Shown piece by piece: positions 10,101 to 21,670 of a stretch of DNA of 64,000 nt. The notes under the pieces are model-generated. The model saw nothing but the letters and a program-made list of their open reading frames with translations. It did not search any database and was not told the origin of the DNA. The stretch is from NCBI GenBank assembly GCA_903813345.2, contig CAIIXF020000011.1:33286166-33350165 (forward strand). Reading direction: 5' to 3'. The first letter of the stretch is position 1, and every line of letters starts with the position of its first letter. Both the position numbers and the translations under genes were made by a program. The stretch is from Owenia fusiformis. Taxonomy: Eukaryota > Annelida > Polychaeta > Sabellida > Oweniidae.

Positions 10101-12912
10101 TAGACTTGCAAGTAAATGCCATCTTTACAAATAGGTGTATAGCTGTTTTATAGATGGCAGTCTTATCATAAAGTCTAACTCAGGAAAAATAAATAAATAA
10201 TTTATTTATTTAGAATAAACTTTAATTTTTTACTGCAAATAGATATATAATTTAGGTGCCAGGGTTACTGGACTACCGGTTCACCAACGTATGCCTATTT
10301 CAAGTAATTTTAGGAAAACAATTTTCATGTAACCTTTGTGAGTCTCATAAATATATAATTTAGAGCATGTTTGAAATAAATTAATATTATAAGAAAGTAG
10401 GTTTCACTTTTCATGACATTATAGTATGGGCTCTATAGGGAATCCATCCTTAGAAATCACAATTTTAAAGAAAATTAGAATTTCAAAGCTGATAAACAAT
10501 TTTTAAAACCTCATTAATATAAATGTAATTTTGTAGAGTTCCACTTCCATATATTATCACTCTAATATTTAAGTGATATATTTAAGGAATAAATAATGAT
10601 AGGCCATTCAATATGGTGAAATTCAGCACAAGTTGGACAGAATGTTGTCAGAGCACGAACCGAAGGTGAGTGCATTTGTACTAACATTCTGTCCAACGAG
10701 TGCTGAATTTCACCATATTGAATAGCCTATCATTATTTATTCCGATTCAAACATAAAAATTAGTAAAAGCTGTGTCTGTGGAACGGGCATGAAGGAAGAA
10801 TACGCATGCTGTCAAGATTCTGAAGTCTGCCGGAAAAATTTTAGAATTTGTTTGGGCTGTTCTATTTTACTCCCCGTTTTAGATTTTATACGGTGTATGC
10901 AAACTGAAGTCAGCCATAGTTAAATAGTTGCAGTAGTTATGGAGGGAGTAAAAAAGAACAGCTATCCCCGGACAGAGCCCCAGATGTGCAGCTGAGATGT
11001 GACGTCACTCAAAACAATGCAAATTGCAGATTGAATAGAGCATGGTCGTGCATCTATGGAGAATTAGAGAACGTTCTATATTGGCTATGCTGCATTCTGA
11101 TTGGTTGAGAAATTTGAATAGAGCACGGTCATGTTTGAATTAATGATGAAAATCAAGATTATATCTGCTGGGATCCAGTGTTTTGGGTAAATACATACTT
11201 TTAAAATGAGATATGTGTACTCATATGAATGATGTATCATTTTACCATATTTATCTCTAGATTTTGTGTTATCTTAATCTTCCTATTAGTAATATACCAT
11301 TTTATGGTTCAAACGTCACTACAATAGATTATTATAGCAATAACTCTTATCGTTCACGGGTCAAAATGATGCAATGTACTCCTTATCATAATTGACACCA
11401 AAACAAAGTTAAAGGGAGAAAATTTCATATTTGCTAGATTATTCAATTGAAATATCTTTAAAAAGAATGGATACTGTGATTGAACTCTACCTCTTGTTGA
11501 TTCTTAAAAGAAGTATTTCATATATTTTTCAGGTATACAATAGCATGACCAATGTCTTTTAGGTTTTCTCATTTGAAATAACATATCAGTGTTCCCATGC
11601 TTGTCCCAAAATGTTGTGCCACATTTTTATGTCACCTCCTGAAATGGTGAAATATTGTTATACATGTAGTCTCCTTTCTGTGGATGGTGTTATTTAACAA
11701 TTTGCAATCACTTACAGGGTGGTGACATGTTGTCATGTGAATGCCCTTTATGCTGTTTATGAATCATTTTCAGTTTATCAGTTTGTGGAAGCCAAAAGGA
11801 AGAACTGTTGTGATTACTATATATGTAGCGCGAAAAGTTTTCATAACAATGTATATTTATGTATGAGAAACTTCATTTCGTAAACATGATTTTTGGAATC
11901 AATAAATTGTTTAAACACCATTAGCCTTGAGTAATATTGAATTATAATAGAGCCACCCTGGCTAATGGTCTAAAATAATGGAAGTAAAAGAGAAAATCAA
12001 GAACTAAATAAAAAAATGCCAGAAATATTTTTGAAAAAGTCGTAGATTCAAGTGTTCTTATTTGATTGACATTTCAGGGGCGTAGCCAGCTTTCAGTCAG
12101 GGGATGCGATTCGGTTTTCAGTCAGGGGGGTGCAATTATGGCATAAACAAGCCAAAAAATTAAGGATTATCTTGAATTTTAGAAAAATTGATGCAATTTT
12201 CTTCAAAATTGAGCTGGAAGCTTCAAATACAAAGCACTTTAAAGCTCATTTCTATATTTAAAACTCATTGTTATATTTAATTGGTTAGGGGGGGGGGTGC
12301 ACCCATCGTACCCCCTCCTCCCCTGGCTACGACTCTGCATTTTGATAGATGCAAATATTATTAATTATTTACTAAACTACTGTATGTACCAAACTTTTTA
12401 TCTAGAATTGGAAAGTCAATAAATTTTATGGATCTGCCTCATACCTGTATTATACCTGTATTATATACAAGTACCTTTGGGTACCTGTTTGTGGAAATAC
12501 CATATGATAAGAAACATTTGATGGGCTTATAACTGAAGGAGTCATTTTCAAATTAATGTCAGAGTTGACGATCATAATTCTGTTACTGTCAAAGTTGATA
12601 TTGAATTAGTGGTTACATTATTGTACTCGATGAATATTTAGTTGATTTGAAGGCTTTGTGGATATTAGGGATTGTGGATTGGAAGGAATGATTGATTGAA
12701 AGAAAATTAGAATTCAGTTATAAATTATAACTTATCTATATATAAGAAATATCTAATTGTGTATTTTTATACAGCCGAAACCAGTATAACAATCAAAGAT
12801 CACAATGTCATATAGGCTAGGAAAAGGACACCAGGTGGTAGCACATGTCCTCCCAGGAGAAAATACGAAATGCCGTTTAATAAGAGTGGAAAAATTACGA
12901 GCTTCAATTCCT
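7101..12912 (+). CDS. Probable N-terminal exons of the RhoGEF gene
   Basis: Exon 7101-7340 starts MAVERIKLDQKKRGSLK, has basic serine-rich stretches (RRNSRRGSNF, a possible kinase target site), then FRVTAILPDGTLRK, and ends exactly at phase 0 before GTGAGT. Exon 12799-12912 (ITMSYRLGKGHQ ... LIRVEKLRASIP) is also phase 0 to phase 0 and ends before GTAAGT; its acceptor (ATCAAAG) lacks a good pyrimidine tract. Since an ATG lies at 12805, this second exon could instead begin a shorter transcript. Together they give 118 residues, probably rich in beta strands, with no domain I can name with confidence; a CABIT-type fold was considered but not supported by a motif. They are tied to the DH exons downstream by strand, position and phase (exon 25443 also starts at phase 0). 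The ATG at 7101 was chosen because the frame upstream has only a GTG. Confidence 0.55.
9230..9474. repeat. Fragment of TGTCACC-type / 16 kb-type repeat
   Basis: Shares CTTCAATGACCT and TTCAAATCTGAC text with 16200-16330 and 25875-25950, and ends in ACATTTTGTCATGTTAATGC, the tail of the TGTCACC family. It therefore links the two families. Confidence 0.5.
9930..10065 (-). repeat. Truncated copy of the CAGGCC...AGCCAGG repeat
   Basis: CTTTCAAAATCATTC and GCACTTTTCAAGTGATTT match, in reverse orientation, the interior of the complete copy at 57278-57481. The inverted end repeats are degraded. Confidence 0.55.
10586..10743. repeat. Near-perfect 61 bp hairpin
   Basis: Bases 10586-10646 and 10683-10743 are inverted copies with only three mismatches, separated by a 36-base loop. 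The arms open with GGAATAAATAATGATAGGC and close with its complement. It lies in an intron of the plus-strand gene and begins a larger palindromic patch. Confidence 0.9.
10744..11150. repeat. Foldback-type patch next to the 61 bp hairpin
   Basis: A second inverted pair (CTGTTCTATTTTACTCCCC at about 10857 and GGAGGGAGTAAAAAAGAACA at 10941) and a direct repeat GAATAGAGCAYGGTC (11034 and 11117) are present. ATTCAAACAT at the start and ATGTTTGAAT at the end may be its short terminal repeats. Confidence 0.5.
11629..11754 (+). repeat. TGTCACC-family dispersed repeat
   Basis: Starts ATGTCACCTCCTGAAATGG and ends GGTGGTGACATGTTGTCATG...AATGCC. This is the compact form of the family. Confidence 0.6.
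12075..12337 (+). repeat. MITE-like repeat with CAGGGGCGTAGCCAG ends
   Basis: Begins CAGGGGCGTAGCCAGC and ends in the complement CTGGCTACGACTCTG. Internal marks are TTTTCAGTCAGGGG, ATGGCATAAACAAGCC and TTCAAAATTGAGCTGGAAGC, then a G run. Other copies are at 26450-26691 (reverse) and 27183-27430. Confidence 0.7.
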
Positions 12913-12933
12913 GTAAGTGTGTTTGTCTATTTT

Positions 12934-13082
12934 ATGTCACCACCAAAAATTGTTGGCATATTGTAAATTAAGCCACCATTATTTTTTACTGACAACATCA
13001 TTTGGTGTCTTTATATGTTATAAATCGTTACACTTTTGTATTTGTAGCAAGGTGTTAGGTTTTCTCATGTGAATGTCTTGTT
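12934..13082 (+). repeat. Diverged TGTCACC-family repeat
   Basis: ATGTCACCACC begins about 20 bases after the splice donor at 12913. The tail TCTCATGTGAATGTCTTG is recognisable; the middle has drifted. Confidence 0.45.
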
Positions 13083-15078
13083 TCCTTTGGTGTTTGTGTT
13101 TGGTGAAGTTCAATGATGCAAGTTACTTTAACCAGACATTTTTATCATGAATTTTTAGATTATTATTTTTAGATTAGATTATTTTACATGGCTCCATGGC
13201 TCCAGAGGTACCTAGTTACATGTAAAATAATGAGACTTTTTGACTTTTAACATTTCTTTGAGTGGTGAAAGAGAGATAACCTTTTGTGGTACATCTTACT
13301 TGATCTTCAATTGTTTATTCATTTGCTCACATTCAAGCTACTGTTATTGTATTGGCGCTATATTGTTTTTGTAATGGGATCAGAAGATGGCGCATTGTAT
13401 TTTTCTTTCATCCCATTCAATTCATATATGTGATAGGCAAAGCAATATGTTTTTAGATTTTTTCTAAGTATCCAAAAATATAGTCTTGCATCGCACTTTT
13501 GTATACCAGTCCTCCTCCTATACATATTTTCTAAACAAATACTTCTTCTGGCTAGGGGGTCAAATAAAGGCAGTGGCAGAAAACATTGAGGGGGAGGGGG
13601 GGTTGGGGCAGGGAGCCCCTTACTTCTTGATTTCCAGAACGGCTCCTGAAAGGGGGAAGGAAGATGTGTATAATGCACAAATACATGTTCTTACGATCTT
13701 TGAGGATCAGAGCCAAGAACATACACAGAATCAAATGATTGGAAAGGGTAGCTTCTGTTTTATATAGGACAGTACATCATATGTATATGATTAGAGTATT
13801 TACAGTGTCATCTTAACAATAGGTTGTTAAATCCAAGTTCAAGTGTAATCTCACAACTTTAAACTGATACAAGTTTCACTCAATGCTAAACAACACATGT
13901 GTTGATTTGCATGTGTTGTTTGTATTGTTGTTTGAAATTTCAACTCACATTTTTTTGATTGTTAGTAGGATTTAAAAATGATATTTAAAAATACAATTGT
14001 ATGTCTTGAACAATCAATGTTTCTTGTCATCATCTTCTATGTAAAATTGGAGGTTCCAAATTTGATAACAGTAAGTCCCACCTTAAAATAAGTTAATTCA
14101 GCAATATAAACAATGTTACATAATGAATAAACCCATTAAATTCATTTTAGAAACATTTTAAAAATATTGACCTGTCCTGTTAATCGTGATTTCTTACAAG
14201 AGTTATGTGTAACATCAATATTAAGACTGTGTACAATTGCAAAATAATTATTTACTTTCATGGTTAGAGTTACTCCCCTGTATATGAAATTCAATGTTCC
14301 TTATTCTTCCTTTTATCTTGGCAATGAAAAAGAATAGAATCAGCAAGAATTTAGGTATAAAGCTTTACGTCAACTCCTCGACTCTACTCGAAATGTAAAA
14401 ATAACAATCTAATTTGTTCCTTCACTAGAGAAATAAGTGAAAAGCTTTTGTCAACTTGGAAATTTTTGATGGGGTTATCTATTCAATTTTATTTCAAGTT
14501 GTGAATGTGATACTGAAGGTCCTAAAGTGTGTTCTTAGGTGTTAACGAAAGTTTAGGCATCTGATATTACATTTTCAAAGCACGCTTTTGGGTTACATAT
14601 AAGATGGTAAGTTATTCATATTCATTTCCAACAAGAAATTCAAACATTCTATTTGTAAATAATCATAAGATAATCACGATTCATATGATTTTTATTTGAG
14701 TGGTTGTGATCCATTATGTTTTTTTGAAGCGTTTGTTTTGAATAGCTATTTGCTTATAGCCCTATATACAGAATTTTAAAAACCTATCAAATCTTACAAT
14801 TGTCATCTAATCCATTCAAATGATTTTGTGTACATTTAACCCTTTTTGTTATAAAACAATTGGAACAAATATTTATCGATGTTAGAACTCGTCAACTGGG
14901 TAAATGAAAGGTATTCATAATTTTTGATTGGTCGCACCATTGCTAAAGCAAACTCCATGATCAGCTCAATATAGAGTGTTAACTCTTAATCAAAAACACA
15001 TTTGAATCTTGGATTGATTAGTTACTGGAAGGAGCATGCACTTATAATTTGTTGTGTTTTACTGGTAAGTAGATAATT
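13083..15078. other. Intron sequence without recognisable content
   Basis: AT-rich. A G-rich block near 13554-13620 gives overlapping spurious ORFs on both strands. No splice-bounded coding stretch was found. Confidence 0.4.
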
Positions 15079-15210
15079 ATGTCACCACGGTGGTGACATT
15101 TTGTTAATAGTCTCCAACTTTTTTGTGGCGTTGGTCGGCGGTTGATATACGGAGTTAAGCATCTGTAACAAATGGCAGGTGGTGATATTTTGCATGTTAA
15201 TGCCTTGTTA
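15079..15210 (+). repeat. TGTCACC-family repeat, fuller copy
   Basis: ATGTCACCACGGTGGTGACA, then GTCTCCAAC, a GTTGGTCGGCGGTTG segment, GCATCTGTAACAAATGGCAG and the GGTGATATTTTGCATGTTAA tail. Confidence 0.65.
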
Positions 15211-15479
15211 TGGATGGCATTAAATATTGAATTTTTGTGGTTGTCATGGTAACCAGTTTGCTATTTATTTTACCTGCAGCAAAGCAATAAATGTTCTTAC
15301 TTTTATAGTCATTCATCACAAACTATTTGAAGTGTCATTTGTGTCCGTTATCTTAGTACAGAAGCATAGCATGTCTTGTGTTTGAATCATTGCACGACTA
15401 CTTCAATATGACATTTATACATGAGGATCCTACTAACATATTAAATCATGGTCATTATAACTTATTCTAACCGCACAAT

Positions 15480-15575
15480 AGTGTTCCATTCCAGAGGTAT
15501 TCTCTTTGCAGAGTTTCATTTTATATTGAATAATGGAAAGAGTTCCACTTGTGGAGGTGTTCTACTAACAGAGTT
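15480..15575. repeat. Short copy of the TACTGTA-type repeat
   Basis: GTGTTCCATTCCAGAGGTA and GTTCCACTTGTGGAGGTG units match those at 5415-5549; the TACTGTA end is missing. Confidence 0.45.
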
Positions 15576-15596
15576 GTTTATTTCTGTGTGTATCTT

Positions 15597-17226
15597 TTTG
15601 GCTCACACAGTGAGCCTATAGGATCGACCAGGCCTCTGTCCGTTGGTCCGTACGTCCGTCTGTCAACATTGGCCACACAAATTAAAACTGCTTTCGGATT
15701 GAGTCATATCCACATTCATTTTATGTATATCCATAATGCCTATTTGACCTATCATCGCCATTTCCCAAGTTTGCCCAGTTTCTGAGAAATTGCTGATTTT
15801 GACATCAAAAAGTCAAATTTTCTGTAAATACTAGACACATTGTTGAAGTAGAACTTTCAAATAATTTGTAGTAGTTGCTGTATATGCAACTTATGTCCTC
15901 TGAAGATTTCAAAGCTCCTGGAATTTCAGTTTTTGGTGTTTACTCTATAAAATTTGACAAAAAGTAGGACTTAGTCATTTTCAGGAAACTTTCTCATGCA
16001 TAAAATCAATGGCAGGTTTTGTGATTGACAAGTTTCTCAAAGTTTGCCTTATACTTGATCATTTCTTGCAATGAATTACATTATTACTAGATTTAAGCAT
16101 TCCTTACATATTGCTCAATATATGTCAGCATCAAATTTTTACCATTTTTGAGATATTTGACGTCAAAAAACAGTAAAAATAAGTTATTTTTCAACTTGCT
16201 TCAATTTGACCAAATTTTTGTGAAAATCATCTATAAGTTGCCAGGAGTTCAAATCTGACATTAGTTTTAGGATTTGATCTTTACTTGACCTTCAGTGACC
16301 TCCAAAAGGTCAAAAAACTTGATTTTTCAAATTGATTTTTGGGTGTTAGTTTTGGTCAGCTTATGGCCTAGTCACATAGCCCGGCCGATGTCCGGGATCG
16401 GTAGAGTTCGGTGGATTTTTTTGGTGCCACCGAGCTCTCCTCATCGGAAGCAGAGCTCGGTGACGTGAACGGACTCCGTCCCCGGACATCTTCAGGCGAC
16501 CGACCGAACACCGGCTGGTGACCGTACGGAGTCTGTCTCAAAATGGTAGTTTTTTTCTGCCGATGTGGCAGCAACTACCTGCCGGAGGTCGGCCGGACAT
16601 CGGAAGGAATACGGCCGGTACCGGAGCAGGTAACAGGACACCGTGCGATCGCCGGCCGGGTTGTTAACGGGCTTTGAACAGTGACCGGCCGATGCTCTGT
16701 CCCACATCGGCCGGAGCTCGGTCGGAGCTCGGCCTCTGTCCATTAAAAAACCTCGTCCTCTGGTTGTCTCAGATGCATGGGACACCGGCCGATACTCGGC
16801 CGTGCACCGGCCGACGTGTTTTCCGATGGGGCTGCGATGACATGATGAGGGAGCTCGGTGAGAGCCCGGTGAAATTTGAAGTTAAAATTTCACCGAGCTA
16901 CCACCGATGCGGTTTTAAGCAACAAACGCCACGGATGTCCGGCCGGTGTTCGGCCGAGTTCGGTGAAAAATGCATCGCTGGCTCATCGTAACCTCATCGG
17001 CCGGGCTATGTGACTAGGCCATTAATCACAAAATACCTTACTGAGCTCTGAATTAGTAAAAATTTTCAAGGTCAAAGGTCATCAAACTAGGTCATACAAC
17101 TGTGCTATCTAAGTTTCTCAAAGTTCGAGACTACAAATCAAAATCAAAATTTTTGTTTGAAAGTTAGGATATAAATTCCTCTGAAGGTTCCAAACTGTGT
17201 GAGCACAGGACCGTGGGTCCTTTATT
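15597..17226 (+). mobile_element. Dispersed repeat with CTCACACAG ends, split by a nested element
   Basis: Starts TTGGCTCACACAGTGAGCC and ends CTGTGTGAGCACAGGACC, giving a short terminal inverted repeat GCTCACACAG. The start carries GTCCGTTGGTCCGTACGTCC. The interior repeats segments (TTCTCAAAGTT, CTTCAGTGACC, AAAAGGTCAAA) found alone at 9230-9474 and 25875-25950. No transposase was seen. Without the insertion at 16364-17021 it would be about 970 bp. Confidence 0.6.
16364..17021. mobile_element. 658 bp GC-rich MITE, PIF/Harbinger-like ends
   Basis: Perfect 27 bp terminal inverted repeats begin TGGCCTAGTCACATAGCCCG at 16364 and end with the complement at 17021. TTA at 16361-16363 and 17022-17024 is a clean 3 bp target duplication. 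TTA duplications and G-rich ends are typical of PIF/Harbinger, hence the tentative class. The interior is far more GC-rich than its surroundings and is built from shuffled CGGCCGATG, CGGCCGG and GAGCTCGGTG words on both strands. The ORFs over it are low-complexity shadows; no transposase is present. The intact ends and duplication suggest recent insertion. Confidence 0.88.
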
Positions 17227-18003
17227 TATACCTAATTTAATTCAACGAGTTCACAAAATTATATACTGGTATATAACTTTTATTGACATATTGTATCATT
17301 ACTTGATTGCATTAGATCATTAGTCACAACTACTCACTAAGAGTAACTAAAACTACTTCTGGAATATAGAAAAAATAAATTACCCAAATTTTTATGAAAT
17401 ATTAGCAGCAATTTTAATAATAATTTCTTTATGCATCTCATGTATATATTAACATCAAAAACTCTTTATATATGTTTTCAACTAATTGCTTAAAAAAACA
17501 AACTGATTTTCTCATATTTAGTCAACAAAATATATTTTCTCATGTTCTTGAATTTGGAAAAAAATCAGAATATATTGTTAGAGGGTTTGTTTTCCTGTTC
17601 AAATATTTACCCTGTTACCATAGCGATTCAAGATGTTCAATCCATGGTAACAATATCAAATCAAATTTCAGTAGAGCTGAACCTGTGAATTTCATACAAT
17701 TAGATTGAATTTTTGTCTATTTCTCTATTTCCTTGTTTTAAATGAGAAAAAGACATGATCAGTGTTTGATTTCATACTGTGGAGTTGATTGACCCTGATG
17801 CCATGCCAAGCCAAATATTGCCTAAAGACCAGAATGGACATAAGATGCATTGCTAATTAGTTTTACGACAAGTTTTAACTTTTATGACCAAGTTAGACTA
17901 TATAGGTTGAAAACACTTGTATTTATTTAGTCGTTAGTACATACATGTTCTTTTTTGTTTGGATTACCTCTATTATAAATATATTCCATATTTTCGCATG
18001 CAG

Positions 18004-18055
18004 GGAAATTTAAAGAATTTTTAAACTGTGAGATAGATGGCCCTGTGCCATTTTT
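18004..18055 (+). CDS. Candidate small exon, phase unresolved
   Basis: CAG acceptor at 18001-18003 and TTG-GTAAGT-like donor (GT at 18056) enclose KFKEFLNCEIDGPVPF in the only open frame. It needs one base from the exon before and leaves two, which does not match exon 12799-12912 (phase 0). Either another exon is missed or this is not coding. Skipping it keeps the larger gene in frame. Confidence 0.35.
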
Positions 18056-19332
18056 GTAAGTATTACCTTTGATTGCTTCCTTAATTTTTAACAATCATTA
18101 AATAAGTAAAAACTATTGACTTCCTCAATGGTGATGTTCACATGTTAAGATTTGAGATGGCTATCAGGTTTGCTCCTTTATACTGATGTTCGGAAAATCC
18201 GGAATGGAGTCATTAATATTTTGTTAGTCAAGACTGCTATTGGCTTCCTCAATAGTGATGATCGCCAGTGAGATTTGAAATGGCTACACTTGATTGATTT
18301 CAGATATCTTCAGATAATGTTTTTGACGTTGACCTTGTTTGACCTTTATTCCATGACCTCAAATATGTTTGACCTTTATCATATTGACCTTTATACATCA
18401 TGAATATATTAGTAATAATTTGTACTCAACGAAACAGGATATTAAATCATACTTCAAGAAGATTGAATTAAAGATAGACCCGCATATATACAAATCTAAA
18501 CAAATTAAATAATTTTACCATTAAATGATACAACACTATATAGATGAGTAGTAAAGGCTTAGAAAACCAGATAATCATATTTCATAACTTATTAATCTAA
18601 ATATTACCAGCATGATGACTAAAGGCAATAAGAGCATATAAGTACAATGTACTAACATGTCAATTTTTGTTGCAAATATATAGGATTTGATGATATCATT
18701 TATAATGAAATTAGAGAACAAGATTGAGGTATGTTACACTATAATAATAACTATAACAATATCGGTTCCTAATTTGTGTCATGGTGAAACAATTATAAAA
18801 TAATGATATAAGACACTATTGGAAATGTCTATATCTTGGAGATGTTTTATTTTTATATTCACATTGGAATGCAATGTTTTGAAACGATTTATTATTATAC
18901 TGATACACTGACTGATAAAATATTTCAACTCCAGTTAATTCTGCATTTAAGATTCATATTTTTGATGTTATCGATATATTTGAATGTCTGAATGTCATCA
19001 GATTTGTAGATTCTGTCATGAGAAAAATGATAAATAACACAGTATAGAAAATGTTTATTTTTAATCAATTTCAATAAAGATTTTTGGCTTACATGTTGAG
19101 CCTGTCCATTGTGCCTACATATAATTATAGTTCATAGTGACATGTACTTATGATATATATATAAAAAATGTATAATCAGAATCACACTTCATATCAGATT
19201 TCATTAGGATTATCTCGTACAAGAAATTAGATAAGGTAATTACCATTAGATATTAACATGATGCAGATGTTTATTACAATTAAATTGATCTGCGATTATG
19301 TGTGTTTATTCTATTGGATTTTCTACATCTGT

Positions 19333-19575
19333 TGCTGTTTTTCGAACTTTTTGTGGATAGTGTTTGGCAGTTGGTGTTAGGTTTCAGTGGTTGGTGTCCG
19401 GAGTGTTTGGCAGTTTGTGTTAGTGTTCAGTGGTTGGTGTCTGGAGTGTTTGGCAGTTGGTGTTAGCTTTCAGGGGTTGGTGTCCGGAGTGTTTGGCAGG
19501 TGGTGTTCAGCTTTCAGTGGTTGATGTCTTTAGTGTTTGGCAGTTGGTGTTCAGCTTTCAATGGTCGGTGTTAAT
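19333..19575 (+). repeat. Minisatellite, about 46 bp unit, five copies
   Basis: Units of the form TGTTTGGCAGTTGGTGTTAG ... TTTCAGTGGTTGGTGTCCGGA. The wording matches the variable middle of the TGTCACC repeat (GGTGTTCAGCGGTCAGCATT at 28138), so it appears to have grown from a piece of that family. Confidence 0.8.
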
Positions 19576-19906
19576 GCCTTTTTTAGTTAAGCTTATATTA
19601 TATTTTTTATTTGTTTCATATATTTTTGTTTTGTCATGGATCGACTTTGTCTTAAACTCATGTCCCTGGTTTTATGGTTTATATACATGCACATGCATTA
19701 ATAAAGGAAAAACAACAAAACAAAACTGCTGACTTGTAAAAAAACATTTAGTTATTGCACAACTTTAAGTATCCTGCATTTTTTTAGAGCGCCAGTTGTA
19801 GGTTTCATATTGTTTCATATGTTGACTCATATGTTTGCATCTGTTATCGATTATGTTTTCTAATGTCTAATGTATTTTTAAAGTTTAACATTTTATTTTC
19901 CAAAAG

Positions 19907-20018
19907 ATGAAGATGAGTTGCCTTTGATCACTGAAATGTTAAAGCACATACGTCAATGGCCTCAAATTGATATTAAGATATGTTTCAAGTCTGACAGAAA
20001 CAGCTTCAATCAATCTTT
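19907..20018 (+). CDS. Candidate exon, phase unresolved
   Basis: After TTTTCCAAAAG the frame reads EDELPLITEMLKHIRQWPQI and then DIKICFKSDRNSFNQ, before TAG at 20021. A weak donor (GTAGTT) at 20019 would end it with two bases over. It is unusually protein-like for this region, but it needs one incoming base while the 18004 exon leaves two and exon 25443 needs none. It may be a terminal exon of a short form, or exons are missing on each side. No domain recognised. Confidence 0.35.
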
Positions 20019-20263
20019 GTAGTTACTATAAATAACATCTACATTCTTCTGATGTCAAGTTTTGTTGTCATGACAAATATGAGGTGGTTTCCTAAATGCA
20101 TGCATGCAACAATAATTTAAAAAGATATAAATATAAAAGAATACAAGAAAATACAATAAAACTTAATATAAGATGTACTGTAACTTAATATGATATATTA
20201 TGTTAAAAAATATGTTATGATATAAAATAATGTAATGCATTATTATACTCATATAATATTATT

Positions 20264-20370
20264 ATGTCACCACATGTTGCGGGTGTTGGTTTTTGGTGGT
20301 TAAAGTGTTCAGCATTTGGCATCTGTAACACGTGGCAGGTGGTGACATTTTGCATGTTAAGGCCTTGTTA
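20264..20370 (+). repeat. TGTCACC-family repeat
   Basis: ATGTCACCACATGTTGCGG, GCATCTGTAACACGTGGCAG and GGTGACATTTTGCATGTTAA are close to the 15079 copy. Confidence 0.65.
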
Positions 20371-20434
20371 TAACATAACATAATATCATATATTATGAAA
20401 TAAATAGAGGATATCCTATGATTTATGAGTGATA

Positions 20435-21670
20435 TGATTATCCCATCGAACGAAGTTCGGAGGGATATAGGGAACGCCTCCGTCCGTCCGTCCGTACGTA
20501 CGCCCGTCCGTCCGTCCGGGCAATAACTCAAATACCACTGGCCCGATTTTGTTCATATTTTGTACACATATACCCTATGGGGGTAGAAGTTCTGCTCGAA
20601 AGCCGATTTTCAAAATGGCAGCTCATTTCAAAATGGCGGCCATTTTAGTGCCTAATTTACAGTAATTTAGGTGCAATATGTCACTGCCCCCAGGATTCCG
20701 TGTTTGCAGAGCGCGGACGGAATTTGCCTCTGCCCGCGGAATTGCAGAATCAACTATTTTTGTCAATTTCCGCGGAATTTTCCGCAGAATCCATATATTT
20801 TCCAAAAGTTTAAAAAGTCAGTCTTACCTGTAACAATCTGACACGTTTTCAGTCAAATCCCTTGCAGAAATAACCCAAATTATGCGAAGTGAAAATTCTA
20901 AACGCCATCGTTTGATTTCTGCCGTTAGATGGCAGCATGTATGTAGTGACTGACTACCTGACTATCACGATATTTTCCCGTTTACTGGTTCGAAAACCAT
21001 TAGTTTTTCTTTCGGTTCTCGTCAGAATATCCGCGGAATTTCTGCAGAATTAGCCCTTTCTTCTTGCAGAATTCACTAATTTCACTTGCAGAATTGAGCA
21101 TTTTAACTTGCAGAAAACTGGGGGGAGTGATATGTAAAACTGTAATAGCAATATGTTTTAGATGTAAAAAAAATATATGGGACATTAATAAAGCTAGAAA
21201 TGTAGATATTAAAGAAGCACATGGCAGCCATTTTGAAAAATGGCGGCCTTTACTCGTTATTTTACGATTTTTGCTGTAACTCGAAAAGTAGTGGAGCGAT
21301 TTTGTTCATATTTTGTATGTGAATACTATAAACATTGCACACTGTCTAAAGACACTTTTGGTAGAAAGTTTTGAAAAATGGCCGCCATTTTAACCTATTT
21401 TACTATAACTCGAAAAGTAGTGAAGCGATTTTGTTCATATTTGGTATGTGAATACTATAAGGATGGCACACTGTCTAATGACACTTTTGGTAGAAGGCGG
21501 CCATTTTGAAAAATGGCCGCCATTTTAACGTATTTTACTATAACTCGAAAAGTAGTGGAGCGATTTTGTTCATATTTGGTATGTGAATACTATAAGTATG
21601 GCAAATGGTCTAATGACACTATTGGTAGAAGGCGGCCATTTTGAAAAATGCCTGCCATTTTTGCTATATA
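20435..21670 (+). repeat. CCCATCGAACGAAG repeat with 130 bp tandem of ATGGCGGCC units
   Basis: Opens TATCCCATCGAACGAAGTTC then a run of CCGTCCGT units. From about 21225 a unit of 129-135 bp recurs about three times (CTCGAAAAGTAGTGGAGCG at 21280, 21409 and 21544), each carrying AAAATGGCNGCCATTTT. The segment 20680-21120 between is rich in CCGCGGAAT words. A diverged start of the same family is at 42911-42960. Confidence 0.75.

Larger units (their letters stand above)
7341..12798 (+). other. Intron between the two N-terminal exons
   Basis: 5.5 kb without a convincing exon. It holds repeat fragments (9230-9474, 9930-10065, 11629-11754, 12075-12337) and the foldback region at 10586-11150. A GTGT/G microsatellite is near 7519-7540. 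Confidence 0.5.

Noticed and set aside
13358-13767. Four overlapping ORFs of 60-106 codons
   Set aside because: They cross a G-rich simple stretch; no conserved motif in any frame.
16368-16991. Overlapping 68-105 codon ORFs on both strands
   Set aside because: They arise from the GC-rich, low-complexity interior of the 658 bp MITE; no domain and no splice context.
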